A DNA stretch of 64,000 bases from Prochlorococcus sp. AG-402-N10. Its GTDB lineage: Bacteria; Cyanobacteriota; Cyanobacteriia; PCC-6307; Cyanobiaceae. Shown here one piece after another: positions 25,504 through 35,429 of the stretch. Positions within the stretch are counted from its first letter, which is position 1; every line of letters starts with the position of its first letter. The notes beneath the pieces are model-generated. The model made no database searches. It saw nothing but the letters and a program-made list of their open reading frames with translations, and was not told the origin of the DNA. The translations under genes and the position numbers were made by a program. The stretch lies in assembly GCA_003216465.1 (NCBI GenBank), contig QCIU01000005.1, positions 1 to 64,000 of the forward strand. Reading direction: 5' to 3'.

Positions 25504-26200
25504 ATTTAAAAGTCAGTTTATATTTATTAGTTTTTATTGCATGAACTGAAGGATCACCAACTTTGGATCCATATGAAGCAATATATTGAACACCGCATAT
25601 ATCGTTTTTTTGATTATCTTTAAATTTTAAATTGAATCGATCACATTTTTGAAATTTACTAATTGTCTCTACCTGATTAATCCTTGAAGCACCTGGCTTA
25701 TGCGCTGTTTGAATAACTAGCTCATCAGCAAAAAAAATATCATCATCTTGGATCTGATTTCTCCCTGTAATTCTTGAATCAATATAAAAATCATCTTTTA
25801 AATAAGTAATTTGATTATTAATAGATTGAGGATCATTTACAACCTTGATTAAGATGTCACCAAATATTGCTTTTCCAATCGACTCAGAGTTTTTTGCACG
25901 ATTACCAACAATTAAATCTGAATCATTCTTAAAGAAATTTACTTTATAAATAACTGGCTCTTCTGAATCATTAATTATATCTTGAGAGGTGACAAGCCAA
26001 TTCCCCTCGAACCATTTAGGATAAATTAAATCTTTAGAAGTATCAGATAATTTAAAATTTGGCAAATATAATTCTGGCCATTGATTTACACGATTTTCCA
26101 AAAACTCTCGTAAGTTAGAATCTACTACAGCAAAAGAACTTTCTATAAAAATTACTTGCAAAGTCAAGCAAAGAATTAATCCAAGAAGAATTTTCATCAT
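25490..26200 (-). CDS. Exported conserved protein, probably lumenal or periplasmic (236 aa)
   Basis: A clear Sec signal peptide (MMKILLGLILCLTLQVIFIE, with probable cleavage after SFA near residue 24) precedes a beta-rich soluble domain. YPKWFEGNWLVTSQ and a stretch of DIFFADELVIQTA are its most ordered parts. Similar proteins occur in cyanobacteria and plant chloroplasts (DUF6816-like, from memory); function unknown. The ATG at 26200 overlaps the ATG of the divergent CRR7-family gene by two bases. Confidence 0.75.
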   Translation of the reverse strand: MMKILLGLILCLTLQVIFIESSFAVVDSNLREFLENRVNQWPELYLPNFKLSDTSKDLIYPKWFEGNWLVTSQDIINDSEEPVIYKVNFFKNDSDLIVGNRAKNSESIGKAIFGDILIKVVNDPQSINNQITYLKDDFYIDSRITGRNQIQDDDIFFADELVIQTAHKPGASRINQVETISKFQKCDRFNLKFKDNQKNDICGVQYIASYGSKVGDPSVHAIKTNKYKLTFKFIGN

Positions 26201-26456
26201 GTCAAATCCACTAATAAGAGCATCAGATCATTATGTATTATTAGAGCCAGATTCAAAAGAAAAAATTGTATCAAAGCAAGAAGCAATTTTATGGTTGAAG
26301 AATTGGCTTAGCAAGACAGAAACACAAACAATATATCAAAAAATAGAAGATCCTGATATGGAATTTTTTGAAGAATTATTGGAAAGCACTTATGAATTAG
26401 AAGTAAAATTAGGATACGTTATCAAATGGTTTGCAGTAAGAATTGAACCAGATTAA
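26199..26456 (+). CDS. CRR7-family protein (NDH-1 assembly factor family)
   Basis: The 85-residue protein matches the cyanobacterial homologues of plant CRR7 (chlororespiratory reduction 7, DUF3571): DHYVLLEPD near the start and LGYVIKWFAVRIE at the end. In plants CRR7 is needed to assemble chloroplast NDH; a role for NDH-1 here is inference, but NdhO is also encoded in the window. It shares bases with the divergent start at 26200 and converges on aroK with a 4-bp overlap. Confidence 0.8.
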   Translation: MSNPLIRASDHYVLLEPDSKEKIVSKQEAILWLKNWLSKTETQTIYQKIEDPDMEFFEELLESTYELEVKLGYVIKWFAVRIEPD

Positions 26457-27010
26457 CTAATTATTTCTTCATGAATTGCATTGATTATTTTCATAGCAAC
26501 TTCTTCAATATTTTCCCTTTTTACCTGAATTCTTAAATCTGCTTGAGAATACAAATTTTCTCTAGATTGAAAAATGCTCATATATAAATCATTTAGATTC
26601 TTTCCCTGAAGTAGTGGCCTGTTTTCAATTTCATTTTTCAATCTTTCAATTGCTATATCTTTGTCAATATCTATCCAAGCAATTATTCCTTGTCTTAAGA
26701 TTCCCCAGTTTTCCAATTTGGTAACTATTCCTCCCCCAGTTGAGATTACTAATGAGGGAATTTTGATAGTTTCTTTGAGGCAGTTTGCTTCTAATTCACG
26801 GAAATTATCTTCTCCTTCATCATTAAAAATTTGATTGATAGATTTTTTTGCCAACTTCTCTATTAATGAATCTAAATCAATATATTTATACTTCAATAAT
26901 TCAGCCAGCTTCAAACCAGTTTGTGACTTACCAGAACCCATCATTCCAATTAAAAATATGCTTCTGCCCTTGATAGTATGAACTGTTTTTTCGATAATGG
27001 ATTGTTCCAT
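26453..27010 (-). CDS. aroK: Shikimate kinase
   Basis: Phosphorylates shikimate in aromatic amino acid synthesis. Walker A is GMMGSGKS (22-29); substrate-binding Asp45/Asp47 lie in YIDLDS, Arg71 in NFRELE, the triple glycine at 92-94 in STGGGI, and the lid Arg in NRPLLQGK. 185 residues, the usual length. It is divergent from the tandem PTPS gene across 50 bp. Confidence 0.93.
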   Translation of the reverse strand: MEQSIIEKTVHTIKGRSIFLIGMMGSGKSQTGLKLAELLKYKYIDLDSLIEKLAKKSINQIFNDEGEDNFRELEANCLKETIKIPSLVISTGGGIVTKLENWGILRQGIIAWIDIDKDIAIERLKNEIENRPLLQGKNLNDLYMSIFQSRENLYSQADLRIQVKRENIEEVAMKIINAIHEEIIS

Positions 27011-27060
27011 AAAGACAAAAGCGTATTTAAAACCTTAAGATAGTATTATCGCAGAAAGGT

Positions 27061-27987
27061 ATGACTTCTACACAATCCAAACCATTACATGGAAAAGGAC
27101 GTGAATGCGTCATAACTCGACGTGCCTGCTTTAGTTCTAGTCATCGTTATTGGCTTCCTGAAAAAAGTCCAGAAGAAAATTTTTCTCTTTTTGGAAATTG
27201 CAGTATTGCACCAGGTCATGGTCATAATTATGAACTTATTGTTTCAATGGGTGGAGAACTAGACTCTGATGGAATGGTACTTAATCTCTCTGATGTAAAA
27301 CACTCTATTAAAGATAAGGTTACCGGACAATTAGATTTTCGTTTTTTAAATGATGTCTGGCCTGAATTTAATGTTAACAATCAAGAGGGTATACTTCCCA
27401 CAACTGAAGCATTAGTAAAGGTTATTTGGAGTCGTCTAAAGGATGATTTACCTCTTACAAGTCTAAGACTTTATGAAAACCCAAATTTATGGGCCGATTA
27501 TTTTGGAAAAAACATGGAAGCATTTTTAACAGTTCAAACTCATTTTGCAGCCGCTCATAGACTTGCAAAAGAAGAGATATCCTTTGATGAAAATAAAAAA
27601 ATCTATGGTAAATGTGCCAGAGTTAATGGTCATGGTCATAACTATCTTGTCGATATAACTGTAAAAGGAGATATTCATAAAAGAACAGGAATGGTTTGCG
27701 ACTTATCTGCTCTCCAAGAGATAATTAATGATTTGGTTGTTGAACAACTTGATCATACTTTTCTAAATAAAGACATCGAATTTTTCCATAATTGTGTTCC
27801 AACTGCTGAAAATATAGCTTTATATATTTCTGATATTCTTAAAAAACCAATACAAAACCTTGGTGCAACATTACACAAAATAAGACTCCAAGAGAGCCCA
27901 AATAATGCTGCAGAAATTTATGTTGATCAAAAGTTAACCAATTCATTGAACTTGAAATTTGAAAATAGTTTAGTAACGCAAACTTGA
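27061..27987 (+). CDS. Tandem 6-pyruvoyl-tetrahydropterin synthase / QueD-like protein
   Basis: Two PTPS-fold domains in one chain of 308 residues. Domain 1 (about 14-150) has SSSHRYW (His28), Cys47 and GHGHNYE (His53, His55). Domain 2 (about 155-300) has AAAHRL (His166), Cys185 and GHGHNYL (His191, His193). The catalytic Asp-His pair is present in domain 2 (QLDHTFLN, Asp231-His232), but domain 1 has QLDFRFLN, with Phe93 in place of His. It could make a pterin or act as 6-carboxytetrahydropterin synthase. A RibD_C reductase gene overlaps its 3' end. Confidence 0.88.
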   Translation: MTSTQSKPLHGKGRECVITRRACFSSSHRYWLPEKSPEENFSLFGNCSIAPGHGHNYELIVSMGGELDSDGMVLNLSDVKHSIKDKVTGQLDFRFLNDVWPEFNVNNQEGILPTTEALVKVIWSRLKDDLPLTSLRLYENPNLWADYFGKNMEAFLTVQTHFAAAHRLAKEEISFDENKKIYGKCARVNGHGHNYLVDITVKGDIHKRTGMVCDLSALQEIINDLVVEQLDHTFLNKDIEFFHNCVPTAENIALYISDILKKPIQNLGATLHKIRLQESPNNAAEIYVDQKLTNSLNLKFENSLVTQT

Positions 27988-28640
27988 GTATCCCAAGAGT
28001 AATAATTGTTATAGCATCTAGTCTTGATGGGAGAATTGCATTTCCTAGAGGTGGAGAATCGCATCTTGGAAGCGAAGAAGATAAAAAAATTTTAAATCAA
28101 AACTTATCATTGGTTGATGCCACCATTTTTGGGTTAGGTACTTTAATAGCTCATCAATCAACTTACCTAATTAAAAATCTCAATGATAATGACGAAGCGA
28201 ATATATCAAAAAGCCAACCAATTTCTATAGTTGCTTCAAATAGCAAAAAATTTAACAGTAATTGGAAATACTTTCGTCAACCAATTAGAAGATGGCTAAT
28301 AAGCTCAAGTAAAGTTGATAATTCCTCGAATAATTACTTTGAGAAACAACTCTTTTTCGAAGATTCATGGGGGAAAACTTTAATTTCACTCAAAAAAAAA
28401 GGTATAAATGATCTAGCTCTTTTAGGAGGTGCAAAACTTATAAATTCATTTATAACAGAGGATCTAATAACAGATATAAAAATTACAATAATCCCACGAA
28501 TTATTGGAGGTAAGTATACATGGATCCCTCCAGAACATACAAATGAGATTTTTAATCTAAAAAGACTATGGGAAATAAAATCAATTAAAAATTTAATGAA
28601 TAATGAAATCCACGTTCATTACAAAAAAATTTTGAAATAG
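27984..28640 (+). CDS. RibD C-terminal-like (DHFR-fold) reductase
   Basis: A 218-residue RibD_C domain: VIVIASSLDGRIAFPRGG, DATIFGLGTLIAHQSTYL, LALLGGAKLINSF and a final strand typical of pyrimidine or pterin reductases. It lacks the RibD deaminase domain. The start is a TTG whose bases overlap the stop of the PTPS gene (TTGA), so it is translationally coupled to it. This pairing suggests a pterin reductase rather than riboflavin synthesis, an inference from context only. Confidence 0.8.
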   Translation: MSIPRVIIVIASSLDGRIAFPRGGESHLGSEEDKKILNQNLSLVDATIFGLGTLIAHQSTYLIKNLNDNDEANISKSQPISIVASNSKKFNSNWKYFRQPIRRWLISSSKVDNSSNNYFEKQLFFEDSWGKTLISLKKKGINDLALLGGAKLINSFITEDLITDIKITIIPRIIGGKYTWIPPEHTNEIFNLKRLWEIKSIKNLMNNEIHVHYKKILK

Positions 28641-28652
28641 ATTCAATAATAA

Positions 28653-29807
28653 ATGAACCAAAAAATACATAAAGTTGAAGTCAAATTATCAATTAAGGCA
28701 ATCTCCAAAGAGATATGGAATGAATTCGCAAATGAAATCAATAATCCATTTTATGAATGGACCTGGCTTAAAAACCTCGAAATATCAAAAAGTGTTTCGA
28801 GAGAAACTGGTTGGCAGCCTCTATATTTTGTTGCTTATAAAAATGAAGAGATATTAGGAATTGCTCCACTATTTTTAAAAAGTCATAGCTATGGAGAATT
28901 CATTTTTGATCAATCATTTGCAAAATTGGCTCAAGAGCTGAATTTAAATTATTACCCTAAATTAATTGGAATGAGTCCTTATAGTCCTATAAATGGATAT
29001 CAATTTCTTTATAAAAAAAATAAAGATAAGAAAGAAATTACAAATTTACTTATAAACCATATCGAAAGCTTTGCGATTAAAAACAAAATTTTAAGTTGTA
29101 ATTTTTTATATATCGATGAAAGCTGGGGCAACCATCTTAAATCTTTGGGATACCATAAATGGATAAATTCCAGCAGTGAATGGAGGAGTAATGGAGAAAA
29201 AACGTTTGATGATTTTCTTTCTAGATTTAACTCTAATCAGAGAAAAAATATAAAAAAAGAGAGGAAATCAATTACTAAACAAGACATTAAAGTAGAAATT
29301 TTTAATGAAGATGATATCAACCAAGAAATCCTCAAAAAAATGCATAATTTTTATGAACAGCATTGTTCGAGGTGGGGAGTTTGGGGAAGTAAATATCTAA
29401 CATCTTCATTTTTCGAAAAAATTGTTGATAATAAAAAAAATCTTTTACTTTTTAGCGCATCAAAAAATTATTCAAATGATATTTTTGCTATGTCGATGTG
29501 CGTTAAAAATAAAAACAACTTATGGGGTAGATATTGGGGTAGTCAAGAAGAAATATCTAATTTACATTTTGAATTATGCTACTACCAGCCAATTGAATGG
29601 GCAATAAAAAATAGTATCTATTTGTTTGATCCTGGAGCGGGTGGTAAACATAAAAGGCGGAGGGGGTTTTTTGCAAAAAACACCATTAGCTTGCATAAGT
29701 GGTTTGACAAAAATATGGAAAATATAATTTATCCTTGGCTAAATGAAGTAAATAAACAAACTGAAATGGAAATTGATTTTGAAAATAAATCTATACCCTT
29801 TAAATAA
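28653..29807 (+). CDS. FemAB/GNAT-like acyltransferase-type protein (DUF482)
   Basis: Matches the FemAB-like DUF482 family (double GNAT fold): NPFYEWTWLKNLE near the start, GIAPLFLKSHSYGEFIFD, RFNSNQRKNIKKER mid-protein, and YFELCYY-type then FDPGAGGKHKRRRGF near the end. Related families transfer amino acids or acyl groups to peptidoglycan or other amines; the substrate here is unknown. Full length at 384 residues. It follows the RibD_C gene by 12 bp. Confidence 0.8.
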   Translation: MNQKIHKVEVKLSIKAISKEIWNEFANEINNPFYEWTWLKNLEISKSVSRETGWQPLYFVAYKNEEILGIAPLFLKSHSYGEFIFDQSFAKLAQELNLNYYPKLIGMSPYSPINGYQFLYKKNKDKKEITNLLINHIESFAIKNKILSCNFLYIDESWGNHLKSLGYHKWINSSSEWRSNGEKTFDDFLSRFNSNQRKNIKKERKSITKQDIKVEIFNEDDINQEILKKMHNFYEQHCSRWGVWGSKYLTSSFFEKIVDNKKNLLLFSASKNYSNDIFAMSMCVKNKNNLWGRYWGSQEEISNLHFELCYYQPIEWAIKNSIYLFDPGAGGKHKRRRGFFAKNTISLHKWFDKNMENIIYPWLNEVNKQTEMEIDFENKSIPFK

Positions 29808-29866
29808 AAAATTATTTGCTTTACTAAAGATTATATTAGTAATATAGTTTTTATTAACTTCTAAGA

Positions 29867-30253
29867 ATGGATTCTAGTAAAAGTTTAGATGAAAAAATAA
29901 AGCTTGATAATAATCTATCCAACCGATATATAGACTTAGATCCAAACGGTTATTTTATTATAAAAGTAGATTTAGAAGAAAACAAAATAATTTTAGAGCA
30001 CTTTCTAAATAATATTAATGATGACGGATATGCTCTTGACCCAGAAACAAATGAACCAATTAAATGCGACTCTCAAAATAAAAGAGTTATTAATAAAGTT
30101 TTTGAAGGTATTAGTGCGAAACAACTTGGTATATTGATCACTGAAGAAAGAAATGACTTCATAACCAGATTCGATCATGCTCTATATTTAGGCCGGGAAC
30201 TACAAAAAGCAGAAGAATGTTTATACAAAAAATTACCATATATCCAAGATTAA
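29867..30253 (+). CDS. DUF4346 domain protein (128 aa)
   Basis: A soluble protein with LDPNGYFIIKVDLEENKIIL, YALDPETNEPIKC and FDHALYLGRELQKAE. This agrees with the cyanobacterial and plastid-linked DUF4346 family, function unknown; in some cyanobacteria the domain is fused to thymidylate synthase-like proteins, as I recall. The 59-bp gap upstream may carry its own promoter. No membrane segment. Confidence 0.72.
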   Translation: MDSSKSLDEKIKLDNNLSNRYIDLDPNGYFIIKVDLEENKIILEHFLNNINDDGYALDPETNEPIKCDSQNKRVINKVFEGISAKQLGILITEERNDFITRFDHALYLGRELQKAEECLYKKLPYIQD

Positions 30254-30317
30254 GAAATTAAACGAAAAAATCTAATCTTTTCATCTGATGTTAAATTAAA
30301 TAAAAATAAAAAGATTA

Positions 30318-30410
30318 ATGAACATCATTTTCTATTTTGCATTTATTGGTTTTGGTTTTGGAGCTGCTTTCGCATTAGATAAGCTCTTAAGAGCAGTTAA
30401 ATTAATTTAA
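30318..30410 (+). CDS. petL: PetL-like cytochrome b6f subunit (30 aa)
   Basis: A single membrane helix (IIFYFAFIGFGFGAAFAL) followed by a basic end (DKLLRAVKLI). Size, topology and the closing KLI fit the small b6f subunit PetL and differ from PetM, PetN and PetG as I know them. It was found by reading the gap between the DUF4346 gene and rimO, since it is too short for most gene finders. PetL stabilises the b6f dimer in other organisms. Confidence 0.6.
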   Translation: MNIIFYFAFIGFGFGAAFALDKLLRAVKLI

Positions 30411-30425
30411 AAAAAACTACAAAAT

Positions 30426-31781
30426 TTAAATAGTCTCTCCATACAAATCATATTCATCCGCAAAACAAATATTTGCTTCAACAAATTTACCAATATAATT
30501 TTTCAAATCATTATTAGCATTAATAGATAAAATCACATTTCCGTCAATTTCAGGCGCGAAATTGTAGGACCGACCTATTAATTCGTTATTATCAGATATT
30601 TTTTCTACCAAAATCTTCATTTTTGAACCAACATATGACTGATTTTTATCTTTAGAGATATTTTGTTGAACTGAAATAACGTTATCTTTTCTTGCCTCTG
30701 CAACCTCTAGGGATACTTTATTTGGCAAATCAAAAGCTGCAGTTCCTTCCTCAGGAGAAAAAATAAACACTCCCACATGATCAAATTTATGCCTATCCAA
30801 AAATTCGAGAAGATGTTCAAAATGTTCTTTTTTTTCTCCTGGAAAACCAACAATGAGACTAGTTCTTAATACAGCAGATGGAATTTCTTCTCTAATTTTC
30901 TCCAAAATTGATTCATTCAAAGAAGCCTGCCAAGGTCTATTCATACTCTTCAACACATCTGGATGACTATGCTGAAGTGGCAAATCAAAGTAAGGAACTA
31001 TATTCTTTGAATCTTTGAAAGCTCTAATAACTTCATTAGTTAAACCCGTTGGATAAGCATAATGTATCCTTATCCAAGGAATTGGAACTTTAGAAAGCTC
31101 ATTCAAAAGTTTGGCTAATGATGGTTTTCCATAAATATCCTGACCATAATTAGTTGTTATTTGACTAATTAATATGATTTCTTTAATACCCTCCTTTGCA
31201 AGACTTTTGGCTTCTGAAACTATAGATTCTATTGTTCTACTTCTTTGAGGACCTCTTAACTTAGGAATAATACAAAAAGCACAATTATAGTTGCAGCCTT
31301 CAGCAATACGAAGATAAGCAACAAATTTGTTTTTATCTACAAAACGAGGTATTTCCTCATCTGCAATAAATTCCGGTATTTTTGAAACTTCATTAACGAT
31401 TTCCCCTTTTTCTACTCTGTCTAAAACTTTAGCTATCTTTTGATAATCACCTGTTCCAACCAAACCTTTTATTTCAGGGATTTCTTTTAGAAGTTCATCT
31501 TTAAAATGCTGAGCCATACAGCCTGCAACTATTACTTCCTTTCCTTGATTTGTATATTCTAAAATTTTTCTAATAGATTCCTCTCTAGCTGTTTCAATAA
31601 AACTGCAAGTATTTACAACAACAACTTTTGCATCATTTATATTGCTGTCAACTTCATAACCCTCTTTATATAATAAGCCTTGCATATGTTCAGTATCAAC
31701 AAGATTTTTCTCGCAACCAACATGACTGAATGCAATTTTAGATGGTTTTTTTTCTTTTACATTGAGACTATTTTGTTTCAC
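30426..31781 (-). CDS. rimO: Ribosomal protein S12 methylthiotransferase RimO
   Basis: Radical SAM enzyme that methylthiolates an aspartate of ribosomal protein S12. Two Fe-S clusters are marked by Cys23 ([13 protein letters not shown]), Cys59 and Cys88 in the N-terminal domain and by CNYNCAFC (Cys163, Cys167, Cys170) in the radical SAM domain; a TRAM domain ends the protein. The [11 protein letters not shown] signature distinguishes RimO from MiaB. 451 residues. It converges on the petL-like gene. Confidence 0.95.
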   Translation of the reverse strand: MKQNSLNVKEKKPSKIAFSHVGCEKNLVDTEHMQGLLYKEGYEVDSNINDAKVVVVNTCSFIETAREESIRKILEYTNQGKEVIVAGCMAQHFKDELLKEIPEIKGLVGTGDYQKIAKVLDRVEKGEIVNEVSKIPEFIADEEIPRFVDKNKFVAYLRIAEGCNYNCAFCIIPKLRGPQRSRTIESIVSEAKSLAKEGIKEIILISQITTNYGQDIYGKPSLAKLLNELSKVPIPWIRIHYAYPTGLTNEVIRAFKDSKNIVPYFDLPLQHSHPDVLKSMNRPWQASLNESILEKIREEIPSAVLRTSLIVGFPGEKKEHFEHLLEFLDRHKFDHVGVFIFSPEEGTAAFDLPNKVSLEVAEARKDNVISVQQNISKDKNQSYVGSKMKILVEKISDNNELIGRSYNFAPEIDGNVILSINANNDLKNYIGKFVEANICFADEYDLYGETI

Positions 31782-31886
31782 AGCTTGAAAAATAAGGATT
31801 AAAAGATTTAAAAAGCATTTCGTATATAACTCTCATGCCAAGATAATATTAGGATAGATAATGTAAATAACAAACTTTCATTTTAT

Positions 31887-32822
31887 ATGGCCTTTGAGAC
31901 TTTAAACAGAATAAATAAAAAAAATTTGAAATGGCCAAAAATCATAATCGCAATTCTTAGCACTATAGGCATCGTTGATACAGGTTCGATTACTTTAAAA
32001 AACTGGGGATTATTTACTTCGCTTTCATGCCCAGGGATACAAAATGGTTGTGAAACAGTTTTAAATAGTCCTTGGGGTACTTTATTTGAAAATAATCAAA
32101 TTAATATACCTCTCTCATTAGCTGGATTTATAACGTATTTATCAATATTAGTTATCACAATAATACTTTCGCTTAATTTAATTTCCCCAAAAGAAAAACT
32201 AAATAAGTTTTTATGGTGGTTAGTATTTCTAATATCTTGTGCATCATCAACATTTAGCTTTTTATTAATCAATATAATGTTTTTTAAGATTCAAGCATAT
32301 TGCTTTTTTTGTATACTTTCAGCAATTTTATCGTTTTCTATCTTTATAATTTCTATGATTGGAGCAAAGTTTGATAGTAGAGAACCTATGATTTTTAGAG
32401 GTTTCATTGTAGCCATTAGTGTCCTGCTGGGGGGGCTAATTTGGTCAACAAACGTTGACCCCTCTAATGCTATTGATGTTGAAAGCCCCACTGAAAATGT
32501 ATCGCCAATAATTACCACTTCAAGCTCTCCCCAGAAGGTGAAATTTGCACAATTTTTAAGTGAAAACAATATTGTTATGTATAGTGCATACTGGTGCCCG
32601 CATTGCCACGATCAGAAACAATTATTTGGTAAGAAAGCAGTTAAAGAATTAAAAGTAGTTGAATGCGCTAAAGATGGGAAAGATAATGAGTATAAGCTAT
32701 GCCAAACGAAAGGAATTAGTGGATTTCCTTCTTGGGAAATAAATGAGAAAATTTATAGTGGTACCTTAGACCTAAATGATTTAGCCATAATGACGGACTA
32801 TCAAGGAGATTCTAATTTTTAA
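31887..32822 (+). CDS. VKOR-thioredoxin fusion (disulfide-forming membrane protein)
   Basis: A vitamin K epoxide reductase domain with four to five membrane helices carries Cys48 and Cys55 (SCPGIQNGC) and the quinone-side pair Cys139/Cys142 (YCFFC). A C-terminal thioredoxin-like domain has WCPHC (Cys237, Cys240) and two more cysteines (260, 272). It oxidises cysteines in lumenal and periplasmic proteins, like LTO1 of chloroplasts. The 311 residues match the cyanobacterial fusion. Its 3' end overlaps nadB by 11 bp. Confidence 0.92.
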   Translation: MAFETLNRINKKNLKWPKIIIAILSTIGIVDTGSITLKNWGLFTSLSCPGIQNGCETVLNSPWGTLFENNQINIPLSLAGFITYLSILVITIILSLNLISPKEKLNKFLWWLVFLISCASSTFSFLLINIMFFKIQAYCFFCILSAILSFSIFIISMIGAKFDSREPMIFRGFIVAISVLLGGLIWSTNVDPSNAIDVESPTENVSPIITTSSSPQKVKFAQFLSENNIVMYSAYWCPHCHDQKQLFGKKAVKELKVVECAKDGKDNEYKLCQTKGISGFPSWEINEKIYSGTLDLNDLAIMTDYQGDSNF

Positions 32823-34479
32823 TAAATCTTCTACTTATTTTTTTATTTAATTGCTGTCTGGTATGGCATTTCCACTGAATATCTTTAGTAGGGAAATCAT
32901 CCCTATAATGACCTCCTCTACTCTCCTCTCGAAAAAGACAAGCTTTTAACAATAGTAATGTTGTGATTTGTCTATTATACAAATCAAGCAATAGATTAAG
33001 GCCTCTTCTATTTGGCTCACTAAGTTTTAATTTTTGGTAAATTTCAATTTTTTCAAGACTATTAAGCAATGGTTTTTTTTGTAATTGATCTATCTCACTT
33101 TGAAGAGTTTTTAGAAGTTGTATCATACTTTTTTTGTTACGAGAAACCCCTAAATTGGACCAACATAATTTTCTTAAATTATCTATTTTTTCAGAAATAC
33201 TTAAAATAAAATCCTCTTTAGGGTTATCCATATGAATTTCCTTGATGGATCTATCAAACCTTCTTGAGTTAAAAGGAGTATTCAATTCAATAGAAGACAT
33301 TTTTCTTGCAAATACAAGGCATTCCATCAATGAATTACTTGCTAGTCTGTTAGCACCATGTACTCCAGTAGAGGCTACTTCTCCAACGGCATATAGTCCT
33401 TTTGTTGTTGTAGAAGCATTTAAATCAGTATGTACACCTCCCATCCAATAATGAGCTGCTGGCGCAACAGGAATCACCTCGCTAAGGGGGTTAACTCCAT
33501 AATCTTGACATCTACTCAAAATAGTTGGAAATCGTTCTACAATTTTTTCTGGATCAATAAATCTTAAATCAAGGCCAACATGATCAACATCGTTTTTTTG
33601 CATATTATTCATAATTGCTCTACTAACTTGATCTCTAGAAGCTAAATCACCATTCTTTAAATGACTTACTGGACTTTCGCCATTCTTATCTACAAGAACT
33701 GCTCCCTCTCCTCTAAGAGCCTCAGAGATTAAGAAGCAAGGAGAACCATAAAACTTCAAAGCTGTAGGATGAAATTGTATAAATTCCAAATCCTCAATTG
33801 CAGCTCCAGCTTTCCAGGTAAGAGCAATTCCTTCTCCAGAAGATTGTGCAGGATTTGTAGTGTTGGTAAATAAGTGACCTCCTCCTCCTGTTGCTAAAAC
33901 AACAGCTTTAGAAGTAATCCAATATAAATTAGATCCATCAAGTACTTGAACTCCCTTACATTCTTCATTATCAATAAACAATTCAGTTACTCGCACACCT
34001 CTACAATGCAAAATATTTTTCTTGTTTTCGATATGGTCTTCTAAAACTTCTACAAGTGCTCTACCAGTTCTATCTTTAACGTGTAAAACTCTTCTACAAG
34101 AATGAGCAGCTTCTAAAGTTGTTGCTAATTGATCGGAAGTATGATCAAATATCATACCTAAGTTTTGCAACCTACGAACACAACTAGGGGCTTCTTTAAC
34201 AAGCATTTCAACGGCAGCAATATCACATAGATCATCTCCAGCATTTAATGTATCTTCTACATGAAGAGCAAAAGAATCTTCAGGCCTGACTACTGATGCT
34301 ATTCCTCCTTGAGCCCATCTGCTCGATGATCTTTTACTTGTATTCCTATTTAAAAGAAGTACATTTAAATTCTCTGGTAATTCCAAACAAGTCATTAAAC
34401 CAGCTGCTCCTGCCCCAATAACAATCACATCCCATTTATCAATAGATATTGGTTCTTGCGAAAATGGCGGCCTTAACAT
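32812..34479 (-). CDS. nadB: L-aspartate oxidase
   Basis: First step of NAD synthesis: oxidises aspartate to iminoaspartate. FAD-binding GAGAAG (22-27) and SRWAQGGIASVV are followed by the HPTALKF and catalytic regions of the succinate dehydrogenase-like family, and the C-terminal REESRGGHYRDDFP. 555 residues. It starts at the base where the upstream DUF3120 gene ends. Confidence 0.93.
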   Translation of the reverse strand: MLRPPFSQEPISIDKWDVIVIGAGAAGLMTCLELPENLNVLLLNRNTSKRSSSRWAQGGIASVVRPEDSFALHVEDTLNAGDDLCDIAAVEMLVKEAPSCVRRLQNLGMIFDHTSDQLATTLEAAHSCRRVLHVKDRTGRALVEVLEDHIENKKNILHCRGVRVTELFIDNEECKGVQVLDGSNLYWITSKAVVLATGGGGHLFTNTTNPAQSSGEGIALTWKAGAAIEDLEFIQFHPTALKFYGSPCFLISEALRGEGAVLVDKNGESPVSHLKNGDLASRDQVSRAIMNNMQKNDVDHVGLDLRFIDPEKIVERFPTILSRCQDYGVNPLSEVIPVAPAAHYWMGGVHTDLNASTTTKGLYAVGEVASTGVHGANRLASNSLMECLVFARKMSSIELNTPFNSRRFDRSIKEIHMDNPKEDFILSISEKIDNLRKLCWSNLGVSRNKKSMIQLLKTLQSEIDQLQKKPLLNSLEKIEIYQKLKLSEPNRRGLNLLLDLYNRQITTLLLLKACLFREESRGGHYRDDFPTKDIQWKCHTRQQLNKKISRRFIKN

Positions 34480-35246
34480 TAAACCAATCCACTAAGAGTT
34501 GGTTGAATAATTGCCAATAAAATAAAAATGCCATCAACAATTAATGTAGTTTGAATTACATAACTTGATACTAAAAAAGCTTTTCCATTTTTCGAATTAG
34601 TTATAGCAGAATTAGAAATTTCTTTTGATATAAACCAAAGTATTAAAGCCGCCAAAATAATAATAAACAAAGATTTCAACTGAATTAGATTTTCTGAAGT
34701 TTGCTGAAGTATTAATGGAGCACTATCAGAGTCCGCATTAATAACCTCTTGCCATTGATCCATTATTCCTGTAAGAAATATTGTCACATCCGTAATCGCT
34801 GTTCCGAATAAAGAAGAAATATAAAAACTTGAACCTATTTTCCATTTTGTTCCTATTCCTACCATAGCAAGAGGCAATACAACTGCCTCAACAGGGATAT
34901 GGAGAATAGGATATGCACTTAACCAGCCCCAAAATAAACATCCACCAAGCCAGCTTCCTGAGACTCCTAATAATAAGGAGCCTACAATAAACCATTTATT
35001 TGACTCTTTTCTAGATAATAAAAATGCCACAAAAAGAATAATAAAAGTAAAACAAAGAGCACTAATAGGTTCCAATCTGACCCATGGTGCTTGAACAAAA
35101 ATTGGCAAAATTACAAAAAAAGAAGACCATAGTCTTAAAGCAAGTGGTCTAGATAAAAAATTAGTTTTATAATCATCAAATTCACTATGAAAGCTAGGTT
35201 TCAAATTATCTTCCACTTCTAAGTTTTTAGTAATTAATTCTTCCAA
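34479..35246 (-). CDS. DUF3120 membrane protein (255 aa)
   Basis: Cyanobacterium-only integral membrane protein with about six helices; LALRLWSSFFVILPIFVQAPWVRLEP and LGGCLFWGWLSAYPILHIPVEA fit the DUF3120 family. Function unknown. It shares one base with nadB, so they are cotranscribed. The 183-bp gap upstream to the divergent radical SAM gene shows no further gene. Confidence 0.8.
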   Translation of the reverse strand: MEELITKNLEVEDNLKPSFHSEFDDYKTNFLSRPLALRLWSSFFVILPIFVQAPWVRLEPISALCFTFIILFVAFLLSRKESNKWFIVGSLLLGVSGSWLGGCLFWGWLSAYPILHIPVEAVVLPLAMVGIGTKWKIGSSFYISSLFGTAITDVTIFLTGIMDQWQEVINADSDSAPLILQQTSENLIQLKSLFIIILAALILWFISKEISNSAITNSKNGKAFLVSSYVIQTTLIVDGIFILLAIIQPTLSGLV

Positions 35247-35429
35247 TGCAATAAGTATTTAAAAAGTGAATTAATTTAGATCTAGTTTAATAAAACTGCA
35301 CATTGCTTATTTTATTAATTAAACAGTTAAAATAAATTAAATATATTTAGTATTTTAAGAGTATTTAATATACTTTGAGTCTGATATCAGTTTACAATAA
35401 ATATAGAATTAAAAGTTAGGCCTTAAATT

